A DNA stretch of 64,000 nt from Paenibacillus ihumii. Its GTDB lineage: Bacteria; Bacillota; Bacilli; Paenibacillales; Paenibacillaceae. The position numbers and the translations under genes are program-made. The notes beneath the pieces were generated by a model. The model worked only from the letters and a program-made list of their open reading frames with translations, was not told where the DNA came from and did no database searches. Below are positions 29,401 to 38,098 of the stretch, one piece after another; within the stretch, counting starts at the first letter, position 1, and every line of letters starts with the position of its first letter. The DNA is taken from assembly GCF_001403875.1 (NCBI RefSeq), contig NZ_LN884299.1, forward strand, positions 2,914,117-2,978,116, read 5' to 3'.

Positions 29401-32400
29401 GCGGCAATCATACCGATCGACTTGTCCATCATGATGCCGATGAACTCATCCCGCTGAATGCCCCTCTCAAAGCGCAGCTCTGCGGCAATGCGATTGGCCC
29501 AATAGTTCAGCTCGAGATAGGTCACGCTCCTTCCGTCCGATACAACGGCTTTGCGGTCCGGATGCAGTCTGACCTGCTCTTCAAACCATTCATGCAGCGT
29601 CTTATCGTGCGGATAAGCCCTCGCTGTGTCATTGAAATCAGACAGGAGCAGCTGTCTCTGGCTCTCGTTGAGCAGTTCAATCTCCGCTAAGGCCTTGTCC
29701 GGCTCATCGGCGATTTGTCCGAGCACGGTTATGAACAGCTCGACCGTCTGCTCGATCGTCGGCTCAGAGAATAGGGCCGTATTATACTCCACATAGCCGA
29801 CCAGGCTGGTCCGGTCATAGAACTCCCAGGAGAGGTCAAGCTTGGAATAGCTGCGCTCCACCTGAAGCGGCCTGACGTCGGTATCGGGAAATTCAGGTTC
29901 GTGCTGCCCCATGTTTTGTAAAACAAGCATCGTGTCAAACAGCGGATTTCTGCTCGCATCGCGGCGGGTTCCGAGATCCTGGACGATCCGCTCAAAAGGA
30001 TATTCCGCATGATCGAAAGCCTCCAGAACCGCTTCCTTCACGGATTGCAGAAACTCGGAGAAGCTCTGTCCGGCATGCGATGTATTCCTTAGAGGAACTG
30101 TATTAACAAACATCCCGACGACTCTTTCCAAATCCGGGTGATTGCGGCCGGCGACAGGCGTGCCGATCACGATGTCCTCCTGCTCGGTCAGCTTGGACAG
30201 AAGGACGTGATAAGCGGCCAGCAGCAGCATGAACAGGGTGGCTCCCTGGTGCTCCGCAGCAGCCTTCAGCCGCTCCGTCAGTGCTGGCGGAATCGTGAAG
30301 CACAGCCTGCTGCCCGAGAAATCCTGAACCGGAGGCCGAGGATAATCCGCCGGCAGATTGAGCACAGGCAGCTCGCCTCCAAGCCGCTGCAGCCAATACT
30401 GCTGCAATGTCCGCATATCGCCTGACCTGTGGGATTCCTCATGCCAAACCGCGTAATCCTTATAGCTAATAGCTGGTGAATCAGGCTCCATTCCTGCATA
30501 CAGAGCCGCCAGCTCCTCCATGATGATGTTCATCGAAATTCCGTCTGTTACGATATGATGAATATCCAGGACGAACACGGTCTCATCCTCGTCGACATGG
30601 ATGCAGCCTGCACGCAGAAGCGGAGCGCTCGACAGGTCAAAGGGCCGCACTAAATCAGCGGCAAGTTCATGGATGCTGCGGTCCCCGTCTGAGGAAATCA
30701 GTTGCAGCGTCCACGGGACATCCTTATGAATCTGCTGAACCAATTCCCCCTGGACGTAATGGAATGAAGTTCTGAGGCTGTCGTGACGCTGAATGAGCTG
30801 TCTTATGGCTTGCTCTAACCGACCGGTATCCAGCCGCCCTCTCACACTATACGCATTCGTCACGTTATATCCGGTGCTGAGCGGATTCAGCTGCTGGACG
30901 GTAAACATGGTCTTCTGAGCGGAAGTAACCGGATAATAGGCCTGCTCCTTGGCAGCTGGCAGCGCCTTGGAGACTGCCTGCCTGGGCAAGGCATCGATAT
31001 AGGAAGCCAGGTCTGACAGGACAGGCCTTTGAAAAATCTCCCGGATGGGGAGAGTGACGCCAAATTCAGTCCGCGCCTGGGATATTAGCATCATCGCTTT
31101 AAGCGATTGGCCGCCCCTCTCGAAAAAGTGATCCCTTCGGCCGATCCGATCCGCCGTTAAAATTTGCTTCCAGATATCCGAAAGCGTGCGCTCGGTGTCG
31201 CTCTGCGGGGCTTCATACGGAATATCGCTTTGCTGGGAGGCGGAAGGATCGGGCAGCGCCTTTCGATTCACTTTGCCATTCGGCGTCAGGGGCAGGCTAT
31301 CCAGAGCGACGAAGTAAGCCGGTATCATGTATTCGGGCAGCGATTCAGACAAGTATTGCCTTAAAGGAAGCTCCATTCCAGGGCTGCCGCTAACATAGTA
31401 AGCGCATAAATAAGCATGTCCGCTGTCATCCTTCCGGGCGGTTACAATCGCTTCCTTCACGCCGGAATGCTGGCGCAGCTGCTTTTCTATTTCTCCCAGC
31501 TCAATGCGGTGTCCCCGGATTTTGACCTGATGGTCTATCCGGTCTATGAACTCTATGCTGCCATCCTCGTTCCAACGCGCCAGATCGCCCGTTCGGTACA
31601 TTCGTTCTCCCGGTGAGAAGGGGTTCTCTACGAAGGTCACTGCGGTTAATTCCTCTCTGTTCAAGTACCCTTCGGCCAAGCCTTCGCCGCTTATGCACAA
31701 TTCTCCAGGCACCCCGACCGGCTGAAGCTGATTCAGCGGATCCAGAATATACACCTGGGTATTATGGATCGGCCTTCCGATCGGAACTATTTCCATCTCC
31801 ATAATGTCATGGCCAACCGGATAGTAAGTAGCGAACACCGTCGTCTCCGTTGGGCCGTATACGTGGATAATCCGGTCATCCCCCAGGATTTCATAAGCCC
31901 TCTGCACATGCTTGATGCTGGCATTCTCCCCGCCGAACAATATTTTGCGCATGCTCTTGAAGCAGGAGACGTCCAGGTCGACAAGCATGTTGAACAGCGC
32001 TGTTGTAATGAACGTAACGGTAATTTCCTCTCGGCGGATCAGCTCCGTTAAATGCAGCGGGTTAAGCAAGGTCTCCTTCGGTACAAGCACTAATGTGGAA
32101 CCGTTCAGGAGCGCGCCGAAAATATCGAATGTCGAGCCATCGAACACATAATTGGACAGCTGAAGCACTTTATCGCGGCGATCCAGCTCGATATATCCGC
32201 AGTTGATCATGGTCTTCACGATGTTGCGATGCGTGGTTACGATGCCTTTGGGCATCCCGGTGGAGCCGGAGGTATAAATTACGTAGGCTGGCAGGGACGA
32301 ATCCAAATGACTTGGCTCCCGCCGGGCAGGCTCTGCTCCGGCTTGCAAAGCATCCTCAATGGCTGCCGAAGCGATCCCCCACTGGCCATGCTTCATCAGA

Positions 32401-33458
32401 TGCTTGTCCAGCAACAGGAGCTCAGCGCCGCTGTCCTGCAGCATGTATTCTATCCGCTCCCGCGGATAATCCGGGTCGATGGGCACATAAGCTGCACCGG
32501 TCTTCAATATCCCCAGAATCGAAATGATCATCCCGGGCGAGCGCTCCGCCATTAATCCCACCCTGCATCCGGGCTTGACACCGCTCTGCAGCAAATACGA
32601 GGCAGCTTTATCCGAAGCCTCATCCAGTTCGCGATAGCTTATATTTCTATTCTCAAACACAAGGGCGGTTCTGTCCGGCTCGCGTTCGGCCTGTTGTTTG
32701 AATAAATCACCGATGGTCCGGTTATGGGGAAATTTTACTTTATTTTTATTTACCTGCATCAATCGTTGAACTTCCGTTAACTTAAGCAGGCTGATCTCCT
32801 GAAGGAGCTTGGCGGGCTGTAAAGCTATTTGTCGTAAAATATTAAGAAAGTGTAAAGTCATGGAGCGAACAAACGAGGTAGTATAAACATTGTGTTTATA
32901 AATAAAGCTTATAATTAAATCAGCGTCTTTATCAGCGTCTTTCGTAAATTTTGCAGCGATGACAAAATCGTGGTTGTGGATCTGAGGAAGTTGATATAAG
33001 TCCTGCGTTTCAGTATCTGCCGTTATGAATAGAGTTGAAAATAATTCTGGCTCGGAGCTTGAAGCATCAAAATACGCTCTATATTTATATGCCTGAGCAG
33101 CATTCTCGGCCGTACGCTTAAGAAGCTCAAGCAAGGATTCGTGCGGGGCGGAAGTAATCCGAACCGGATAAGGCTGCAGAGGCTCTTTAATCCCCGCTGC
33201 CCCGAATACGACATCATGCGTATTATTATATCTCTGGAGGAGAATTCCCCAGACCGTGTGCAGCACGGATTCTAAACTCACTTTATGTTCTGCAGCCAAG
33301 CGCTCTAACGCTGTAATAATTTCCAAATCCGGCTTTAAGTTAATTTTACTATTTTTTGGTTTTTCTTCGCGATGCCTATGAAGCTTTGATGTCGGCTTCG
33401 GTATTTCAATGTATTGCTCATAGCCTGCCAGGTAGTTGTCCCAATATTTAACCTCCAT
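26424..33458 (-). CDS. NRPS subunit A: half-C-A(Ile)-T-C-A(unassigned)-T-E, initiating subunit
   Basis: 2344 residues from the ATG at 33458 (SD GAGGAGAGG); an upstream in-frame start at 33518 lacks an SD and is rejected. Domains: C-terminal half of a condensation domain (1-235; begins at KYWDNYLAGYE, no HHxxxDG), A1 (240-740; code DGFFLGVVFK, one change from the bacitracin-type Ile code), T1 (ERGGQSLKA ~783), C (841-1275, HHIVTDG ~969), A2 (1283-1775; code DACIVAGVGK, not assigned), T2 (LGGDSIKG ~1809), E (1866-2310, HHLVVDG ~2013). The tail LTSSDISASGIDQNELDLF is a donor communication segment. With no lipid-loading C or FAAL domain, it should start with free Ile and pass Ile-D-Xaa to subunit B. 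Confidence 0.93.
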   Translation of the reverse strand: MEVKYWDNYLAGYEQYIEIPKPTSKLHRHREEKPKNSKINLKPDLEIITALERLAAEHKVSLESVLHTVWGILLQRYNNTHDVVFGAAGIKEPLQPYPVRITSAPHESLLELLKRTAENAAQAYKYRAYFDASSSEPELFSTLFITADTETQDLYQLPQIHNHDFVIAAKFTKDADKDADLIISFIYKHNVYTTSFVRSMTLHFLNILRQIALQPAKLLQEISLLKLTEVQRLMQVNKNKVKFPHNRTIGDLFKQQAEREPDRTALVFENRNISYRELDEASDKAASYLLQSGVKPGCRVGLMAERSPGMIISILGILKTGAAYVPIDPDYPRERIEYMLQDSGAELLLLDKHLMKHGQWGIASAAIEDALQAGAEPARREPSHLDSSLPAYVIYTSGSTGMPKGIVTTHRNIVKTMINCGYIELDRRDKVLQLSNYVFDGSTFDIFGALLNGSTLVLVPKETLLNPLHLTELIRREEITVTFITTALFNMLVDLDVSCFKSMRKILFGGENASIKHVQRAYEILGDDRIIHVYGPTETTVFATYYPVGHDIMEMEIVPIGRPIHNTQVYILDPLNQLQPVGVPGELCISGEGLAEGYLNREELTAVTFVENPFSPGERMYRTGDLARWNEDGSIEFIDRIDHQVKIRGHRIELGEIEKQLRQHSGVKEAIVTARKDDSGHAYLCAYYVSGSPGMELPLRQYLSESLPEYMIPAYFVALDSLPLTPNGKVNRKALPDPSASQQSDIPYEAPQSDTERTLSDIWKQILTADRIGRRDHFFERGGQSLKAMMLISQARTEFGVTLPIREIFQRPVLSDLASYIDALPRQAVSKALPAAKEQAYYPVTSAQKTMFTVQQLNPLSTGYNVTNAYSVRGRLDTGRLEQAIRQLIQRHDSLRTSFHYVQGELVQQIHKDVPWTLQLISSDGDRSIHELAADLVRPFDLSSAPLLRAGCIHVDEDETVFVLDIHHIVTDGISMNIIMEELAALYAGMEPDSPAISYKDYAVWHEESHRSGDMRTLQQYWLQRLGGELPVLNLPADYPRPPVQDFSGSRLCFTIPPALTERLKAAAEHQGATLFMLLLAAYHVLLSKLTEQEDIVIGTPVAGRNHPDLERVVGMFVNTVPLRNTSHAGQSFSEFLQSVKEAVLEAFDHAEYPFERIVQDLGTRRDASRNPLFDTMLVLQNMGQHEPEFPDTDVRPLQVERSYSKLDLSWEFYDRTSLVGYVEYNTALFSEPTIEQTVELFITVLGQIADEPDKALAEIELLNESQRQLLLSDFNDTARAYPHDKTLHEWFEEQVRLHPDRKAVVSDGRSVTYLELNYWANRIAAELRFERGIQRDEFIGIMMDKSIGMIAAVLGVLKAGGAYIPIDPNYPAERIDYMLADSGAKLLIKDRHSARPSGYVGELLELDGKDIDARPCDNLDHVNMANDLAYMIYTSGSTGKPKGVMIEHQGVCNFALIAEAFGIKEGSHVLQFAPFSFDASVCEIFHALLSGATLYVDTKDTVLRDLPAYLRAHEITTVILPPSLLRAIDYSPLPKLGTIVTAGEECSRELVEIWGQGRTFVNGYGPTEATVGATLAILSGTEGKVTIGKPMWNKKIYILNAEHQLQPIGVPGELCIGGAGIARGYWNRPELTADKFIPNPFHEGRIYKTGDLARWLPDGSIEYLGRIDHQLKINGHRIELNEITETLLSHPHVKEAIVVDRKDDGKAYLAAYIVLKEAGDQDAIRPYLQELLPEYMIPSYLTVLPELPLTPNHKIDRQALPDPRGAVQTKDDYAAPGNETEMLLAEIWQDVLKLPRVGVTDHFLALGGDSIKGIQIAARLSARHYQLEISHLYKYPTIAELAPQLKRITKETSQQPVAGEVCLTPIQRWFFEQKLPDEQHWNQSVLLHSEERWEEQWIRRALVKLAEHHDALRMIYSRRGQGNEDITNTGAGDRIDAPDHILQMNRPVEEAAFCFELREFQLESGGDAAQRIEQEAGALQRRMNLEQGILIQAAIFHAADSDYLMIAVHHLVVDGVSWRILLEDFHALYRQLQQGQPLSLPPKTDSYKAWSEALQEYVQTEAFLTEARYWERLAETSLEALPKDGPGARDCTLQESKLVTMVIPAAESDELLTKTHHAYGTEANDILLSALALALYHGMNVRSIAIQLEGHGREEMLPDIRVTRTVGWFTSMHPLVLCLASSEIGETIKLVKNAVREVPNKGAGYGVWKYFGPGRAAYAQTGFPAPEVSFNYLGAFEAGEVLEGLSQSAAVSIGDSISPLTKMAAPIEINGALLGGELHFTFRYNPYCFKPETMEELSSRFYSSLCEIKDHCLEQKERALTSSDISASGIDQNELDLFLAGLN

Positions 33459-33548
33459 GGAATCCTCTCCTCTTTTTGATAGATTAATCGGGATTGCAAG
33501 CGACCTAGATAATACCATTTTCCCCCTTTAAAGGTTAAACTAACTATC

Positions 33549-33577
33549 AAACTACTTTAACTTTCATTTTATGTCAA
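33549..33577 (-). promoter_or_regulatory. Candidate promoter of the NRPS operon
   Basis: On the minus strand a perfect TTGACA (33572-33577) is followed after 17 bases by TAGTTT (33549-33554), a weak -10. It lies in a very AT-rich divergent region (33520-33690) between the NRPS operon and the MFS gene. The -10 is poor, so an activator may be needed; no operator is obvious. Confidence 0.4.
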
Positions 33578-33691
33578 TATTTATTTTTTTTATAAATATA
33601 TGTTTTTTACTTGAATTTTATGTGGTTTTTTGTTACTTTCTTGTCAGTTAGTAATAAATTTACAAGATTATTTCGATAGAGGGGGAATTTA

Positions 33692-34951
33692 ATGCAAACA
33701 CAATCCGCGCTTCCCAGAGAAGCGCAGGCCATGGCCGAGGAAGCTCCCTTGTTTAAGAACAAAGTATTCATGCTGGCCTTCCTCTCTCTTATTCTGAACA
33801 GCCTGAGCACCTCTGTTTTTTTATTGACCGAATCCTGGTACATCGTAAATTATTTGGGCAAAGGCAGTTCCCTGGGCATTGTGCTTATGATGGCGGCGAT
33901 TCCTCGTTTGCTGCTTATGCCGATCGGGGGCGTAATTGCCGACCGATTTAAGAAGACCCATATTATGTTTCTTTCGGATGCTTCAAGAAGCATTTTATTG
34001 GTTATTATGCTGGTCGCCTTCCAGATGAATACCCTATCCTTGGCATGGATGGCATCTTTCGCGCTTGTCTTCGGAATCCTGGATGCCTTTTATTGGCCTG
34101 CTTCACAGTCTCTCATCCCTACTGTAGTCTCGGAGAACCGGCTTGCCCAAGCTAACTCTGTCTACCAAGTCGTACAGCAGGTATTCTACCTAACCGGGCC
34201 GTTAATCGGCGGCCTGATCCTGACCTTCGGCACCTACACTACCTTATTTGGCACGATATCAATTATGCTGCTCTTAGGAGGCATTCTCTCTCTCTACCTG
34301 GGCAAATTTCTGGCCAAAGAGAAGGAGGGGGATGCTGCGGCTCCATCCTTTAAACAGGAAATGCTTGAAGGGCTGCGTTACGTCAAAGGCCAGACCTTCA
34401 TCAAAATTTTAATGCTGATTCTGATCGTGGCCGGCTTCTTCCTGTCCGGTCCGCTGTCCGTAGCCATTCCACTGCTTGTGGACTCGGTTCTGCAGGGTAA
34501 TGCCCTTACTTTGAGTTACCTGGAAATATCGGTATCTGTCGGCATGATTCTCGGCGGGGCCGTGATCGCCCTCACTAAGCTAAGGCAGCGCAGGGCCTTA
34601 ATCTCCGTTCTAAGTCTGGCGCTATGCGGGATATGCCTTATCCTGCTAGGACTCACCTCTAGCTTCCTCATCATGATGCTGCTGCTGGCGACCTGCGGTA
34701 TGGTCCTGTCATTCAGCAATACTTTCTTTATAACGCTGCTGCAAGAAAGAACTTCTACAGACAAAATCGGCCGTGTCATGAGCCTAGTGACCACCGCCAC
34801 GACCGGCTTGCTTCCACTGTCCCATGCGGTTATTTCGTTCTCTATGCATAGCGGTGTTACCATTTCCAATCTCTTAATCTTATTTGGCTCGATCGTTGCT
34901 GCTTATTGCTTCCTCTTAATTTATTGTTCCAAGTCCGTTCGGACGGTCTAG
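33692..34951 (+). CDS. MFS exporter, macrolide-efflux-like, of the peptide locus
   Basis: A 419-residue, 12-segment major facilitator. Features include GGVIADRFKKTHIMFLSD (the loop 2-3 GxxxDRxxR/K motif), the PASQSLIPTVV segment common to the MefA/EntS-like group, and GPLIGG in helix 5. The ATG at 33692 follows GAGGGGG. It is divergent from the NRPS operon and followed by the Dab aminotransferase with a 69-base gap. It is the only exporter directly attached to the locus, so it probably exports the peptide or protects the producer; this is inference from position. Confidence 0.85.
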   Translation: MQTQSALPREAQAMAEEAPLFKNKVFMLAFLSLILNSLSTSVFLLTESWYIVNYLGKGSSLGIVLMMAAIPRLLLMPIGGVIADRFKKTHIMFLSDASRSILLVIMLVAFQMNTLSLAWMASFALVFGILDAFYWPASQSLIPTVVSENRLAQANSVYQVVQQVFYLTGPLIGGLILTFGTYTTLFGTISIMLLLGGILSLYLGKFLAKEKEGDAAAPSFKQEMLEGLRYVKGQTFIKILMLILIVAGFFLSGPLSVAIPLLVDSVLQGNALTLSYLEISVSVGMILGGAVIALTKLRQRRALISVLSLALCGICLILLGLTSSFLIMMLLLATCGMVLSFSNTFFITLLQERTSTDKIGRVMSLVTTATTGLLPLSHAVISFSMHSGVTISNLLILFGSIVAAYCFLLIYCSKSVRTV

Positions 34952-35020
34952 AAGCTTCTTGGCTAGAACCTAATAAACAAGTGATTATTCCAGAATAGAT
35001 GAATCGGAGGATGAGGCGAA

Positions 35021-36343
35021 ATGAATCTATTTGAACAATGGGAGTCCAATGTTCGTTCCTACTGCAGAAGTTTTCCGGCTGTTTTTGACCGGGCCAAGGG
35101 AGAGCTGCTATACTCGGAGGACGATAAAGCGTATATCGATTTTTTTGCGGGAGCGGGGGCTTTGAATTACGGACATAACAACATGTACATCAAGGAGCAA
35201 ATTCTTGATTACCTGCATTCGGATCGGATCATGCACGGCTTGGATATGTATACCAAAGCAAAGCTGGAGTTCATCCAGACCTTCACAGAGCGAATTCTTC
35301 TTCCAAAAAAACTGGACTACAAGCTGCAATTCTGCGGCCCGACAGGAACGAACGCAGTCGAGGCAGCGCTTAAGCTGGCCAGAAAAGTAACCGGACGCTC
35401 AGGAGTCTTTGCCTTTATGGGCGGATTTCACGGCATGTCCCTCGGCAGCCTCTCGGTGACGAGCAGCAAATCGTTAAGGGCAGGCGCGGGACTTCCCCTG
35501 GATCGCGTGACCTTCATGCCGTTCCCTGGGGAAGCCTTCTCGGAGCATGACTCCTTGGCTTATATCAGGCAGGTCTTGAAGGATACTCATTCCGGCGTGG
35601 ATATCCCGGCAGCTATCATCCTGGAGACGATCCAGGCGGAAGGCGGAATTAATGTCGCCAGCGCATCCTGGCTTCAGCAGCTCCGGCTTCTGTGCGACGA
35701 GCATCAAATTTTGCTAATCGTTGATGAAATCCAGGTCGGCTGCGGGCGGACAGGCCCTTTCTTCTCCTTCGAGCGGGCAGGCATCGTGCCCGATCTCGTT
35801 ACGCTGTCCAAATCGATCAGCGGATACGGCCTGCCGATGTCCTTGCTGCTGCTTAAGCCTGAACTCGATATTTGGGGTCCGGGGGAGCATAACGGAACCT
35901 TTCGCGGCAACCAGCTGGCCTTCATCGCGGCCAAGGCAGCGCTTGAATACCGCAGCATGGTGGATTTGGAGAAGCAAGTCCAGCAGAAGGAGGAGTTCGT
36001 GAGGAGCTTCCTGATCAATGAGATCATGCCCCTGCATCAAAACATCGACGTTCGAGGCATGGGCTTGATTTGGGGGATCGATGTATCAGGATTCGCAGAC
36101 GAACGACGCGCAGCCTTGATCAGCTCCAAATGCTTCGAGAATGGTTTGATTATCGAGCGTGCGGGGCGAAACGATACCGTTCTTAAGATTATGCCCCCGC
36201 TGACGATCAGCCTCGAGAGCCTGGAGGCAGGCTGCCTTATATTAAAGTCTGCCTTGCAGCAAGTCATTGCGGATTCTGAGCTGGATATTCGCGCTGAGGC
36301 CAGCCGCCATGCGGCTGCAGAGCCAAGCATGGCTCGGAATTAA
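35021..36343 (+). CDS. L-2,4-diaminobutyrate:2-oxoglutarate aminotransferase
   Basis: A 440-residue class III PLP aminotransferase close to the EctB/Dat group, which makes L-2,4-diaminobutyrate from aspartate semialdehyde and glutamate. Visible: FCGPTGTNAVEAALKLARK (PLP phosphate loop), GGFHGMSLGSLSVT, the Asp in LLIVDEIQVGCGRTG, and the PLP-lysine in TLSKSISGYGLP. The SD GGAGGATGAGG precedes the ATG. Dab supply matches the Dab code read in subunit C, so it is probably a dedicated precursor gene. No other ectoine genes are present. A terminator follows immediately. Confidence 0.92.
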   Translation: MNLFEQWESNVRSYCRSFPAVFDRAKGELLYSEDDKAYIDFFAGAGALNYGHNNMYIKEQILDYLHSDRIMHGLDMYTKAKLEFIQTFTERILLPKKLDYKLQFCGPTGTNAVEAALKLARKVTGRSGVFAFMGGFHGMSLGSLSVTSSKSLRAGAGLPLDRVTFMPFPGEAFSEHDSLAYIRQVLKDTHSGVDIPAAIILETIQAEGGINVASASWLQQLRLLCDEHQILLIVDEIQVGCGRTGPFFSFERAGIVPDLVTLSKSISGYGLPMSLLLLKPELDIWGPGEHNGTFRGNQLAFIAAKAALEYRSMVDLEKQVQQKEEFVRSFLINEIMPLHQNIDVRGMGLIWGIDVSGFADERRAALISSKCFENGLIIERAGRNDTVLKIMPPLTISLESLEAGCLILKSALQQVIADSELDIRAEASRHAAAEPSMARN

Positions 36344-36350
36344 ACCAAAA

Positions 36351-36394
36351 AAGACGGCTGTTCCCGGATTCGATTCGGAGCAGCCGTCTTCTTC
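36351..36394 (+). terminator. Terminator of the MFS - Dab aminotransferase unit
   Basis: A perfect 10-bp stem AAGACGGCTG / CAGCCGTCTT (36351-36360, 36381-36390) is followed by a T-rich tail and preceded by an A run. Confidence 0.8.
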
Positions 36395-36420
36395 GTTATG
36401 GCATTTTTATGATAGGCGTT

Positions 36421-36456
36421 CAAAAACAACGCCGCCAGGCCTTAGCTTGGCGGCGT
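36421..36456 (-). terminator. Terminator overlapping the LysR stop codon
   Basis: The stem ACGCCGCCA / TGGCGGCGT (36429-36437, 36448-36456) is followed on the minus strand by TTGTTTTTG. The stop codon of the LysR gene lies in its loop. Confidence 0.75.
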
Positions 36457-37350
36457 GTCCGGTTGTAATCCGAAATATTCTAGCAGAAATATACGGAATG
36501 ATTGCGCGACTAGCGGCAGTTTATCGTCAGTTCGATGAATAAGCCCAATCGTTCTCGTTACCTTTGGAGTGGAAATGCGTACCCTGGCCGGCTGCAGCGT
36601 AAAGCTCTGGAATAACGCCACCTCAGGCAGCAGGCTTACCCCCATCCCAGCAGCTACAAGACCGCGGATTGTGTCCGTTTCTTCGCCTTCAAACGCTATT
36701 TTCGGTGTAAAGCCCGCCTCCAGGCAAGCATGCCACACAATCGGCCTTAACGAGTAGCCTTTACTGAACAGGATGAATTTGTCGTCCTTCAATTGATTCA
36801 GTTTAATGCTCTGCTCGTTGGCGAGCGGATGGCCTGGCGGCAATATCGCCACCAAATCCTCGGTCAATACGACATTTCCCGTAACCTGATTATGGTTCTC
36901 TGGAAACGGAGAGATAAAGGCCAAATCCACCTCGGCTGATACGACATCGCGAATGAGAGTAGGGTACATCCCCTGCTTGAATCGGAACTTCACATTGGGA
37001 TATAGCTTACGGAATTCGGCAACTACACTCGGTATAACATGGACGCCCAGGCTGTGTGGAAACCCGAGTCGAATTTCGCCTTGCTCCGGATCAATAAACT
37101 CGTGAACTTCATTTACGGCGCGATCCAAATCCTTGAGGATCGTTTCGACCCGGCTGCAGAACAGCTGCCCTACCGCAGTCAAATGCAGGTTCCTGCCCTT
37201 TTGCATGAATAAGTCGACGCCAAGCTCCTGCTCCAATTGGTGAATTTGCCTGCTTACCGCGGATTGGGCTACATGAAGCTCCTCGGCCGCCTGGGTAACA
37301 TGCTCCTTCTTCGCCACCTTCACAAAGTATTGCAGTTGTCTTAATTCCAC
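36442..37350 (-). CDS. LysR family regulator, GltC-like
   Basis: 302 residues from GTG at 37350, chosen because the protein then starts at the family-typical MELRQLQYF. A GGAG lies 11 bases upstream; the longer reading adds 19 unconserved residues. The winged HTH contains HVTQAAEELHVAQSAVSRQI (residues 17-36), followed by a substrate-binding domain with GFPHSLGVHVIPSV and GLVAAGMGVSLLPE. Overall pattern resembles B. subtilis GltC (glutamate synthase control), but no gltAB is near. Whether it touches the NRPS locus is unknown; it is convergent with that locus and separated from it by two terminators. Confidence 0.87.
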   Translation of the reverse strand: MELRQLQYFVKVAKKEHVTQAAEELHVAQSAVSRQIHQLEQELGVDLFMQKGRNLHLTAVGQLFCSRVETILKDLDRAVNEVHEFIDPEQGEIRLGFPHSLGVHVIPSVVAEFRKLYPNVKFRFKQGMYPTLIRDVVSAEVDLAFISPFPENHNQVTGNVVLTEDLVAILPPGHPLANEQSIKLNQLKDDKFILFSKGYSLRPIVWHACLEAGFTPKIAFEGEETDTIRGLVAAGMGVSLLPEVALFQSFTLQPARVRISTPKVTRTIGLIHRTDDKLPLVAQSFRIFLLEYFGLQPDTPPS

Positions 37351-37447
37351 GAATCTGATCGCTCCATTTCGATTCCTGTCATACCCATATGGGTGACTTG
37401 CCATCATATTTGCTCTAACATAACTTTACCATTTACTTTCAAGGGGT

Positions 37448-38050
37448 TCAACGTCGTTTTAACAGCCGGATAATTAATCCGTAGATAAAGAAGCCGCCGA
37501 TGAAGCCGCCAAGATGCCCTACCCAGTTGATTTGGGGTACGAGAATAGAGAACACGACTCCGATCATTAGCAGGGCGTACAGTGTCTTGCGCGAAGCCTC
37601 ATCTATCAAATGCCGCTGCAGCAGTACAACGTACATAAAGGCTCCGTAAATTCCGTAAATGGCTCCTGATGCCCCCGCAGACACATGCAGATCGGTTGTA
37701 TTTTGAAAGTACCCCGCTGTGATCAGATTGCCGATCATTCCGCTGCCTACATACAGCAGAATATACCGCCAGGAACCAAGCAGCCGCTCCATGGGCGGGG
37801 TAAAGACAAGAATACCGAAGCTGTTCGAGAGCAGATGGTGGAAATCAAAATGCAGAAATGTCGAGGCAATGTAACGCCACCATTCGCTGGCATAAGGCTC
37901 TGCATTCAGCATGGCTCCATAATCAAGGATGGCTGTCTCCCGCCCTATGGCAGTTAAGATAAACATCACAATATTAGCGGCGAGAATAAGACAGGTAACG
38001 GGGTACGACTTCAAATACGTTCTCCAATTCTCGTATCGGATAAAAATCAT
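37448..38050 (-). CDS. Rhomboid family intramembrane serine protease
   Basis: A 200-residue protein with about six hydrophobic segments. The catalytic serine is in GASGAIYGIYG (~residue 125) and the catalytic histidine in NWVGHLGGFIGG (~residue 178), giving the Ser-His dyad; the HFDFHHLLSNSFG stretch in segment 2 is also typical. It cleaves within transmembrane helices; the substrate is unknown. ATG follows GGAAGAAAGG. Divergent from tpx. Confidence 0.92.
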   Translation of the reverse strand: MIFIRYENWRTYLKSYPVTCLILAANIVMFILTAIGRETAILDYGAMLNAEPYASEWWRYIASTFLHFDFHHLLSNSFGILVFTPPMERLLGSWRYILLYVGSGMIGNLITAGYFQNTTDLHVSAGASGAIYGIYGAFMYVVLLQRHLIDEASRKTLYALLMIGVVFSILVPQINWVGHLGGFIGGFFIYGLIIRLLKRR

Positions 38051-38098
38051 AAAATCGAACCTTTCTTCCTAATGTTGGACAATCTCTTTCTAAAAAGA

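Noticed and set aside
9003-33458. Many long ORFs on the plus strand across the NRPS genes
   Set aside because: They mirror the GC-rich codon pattern of the minus-strand genes, lack SDs and show no recognisable domains.
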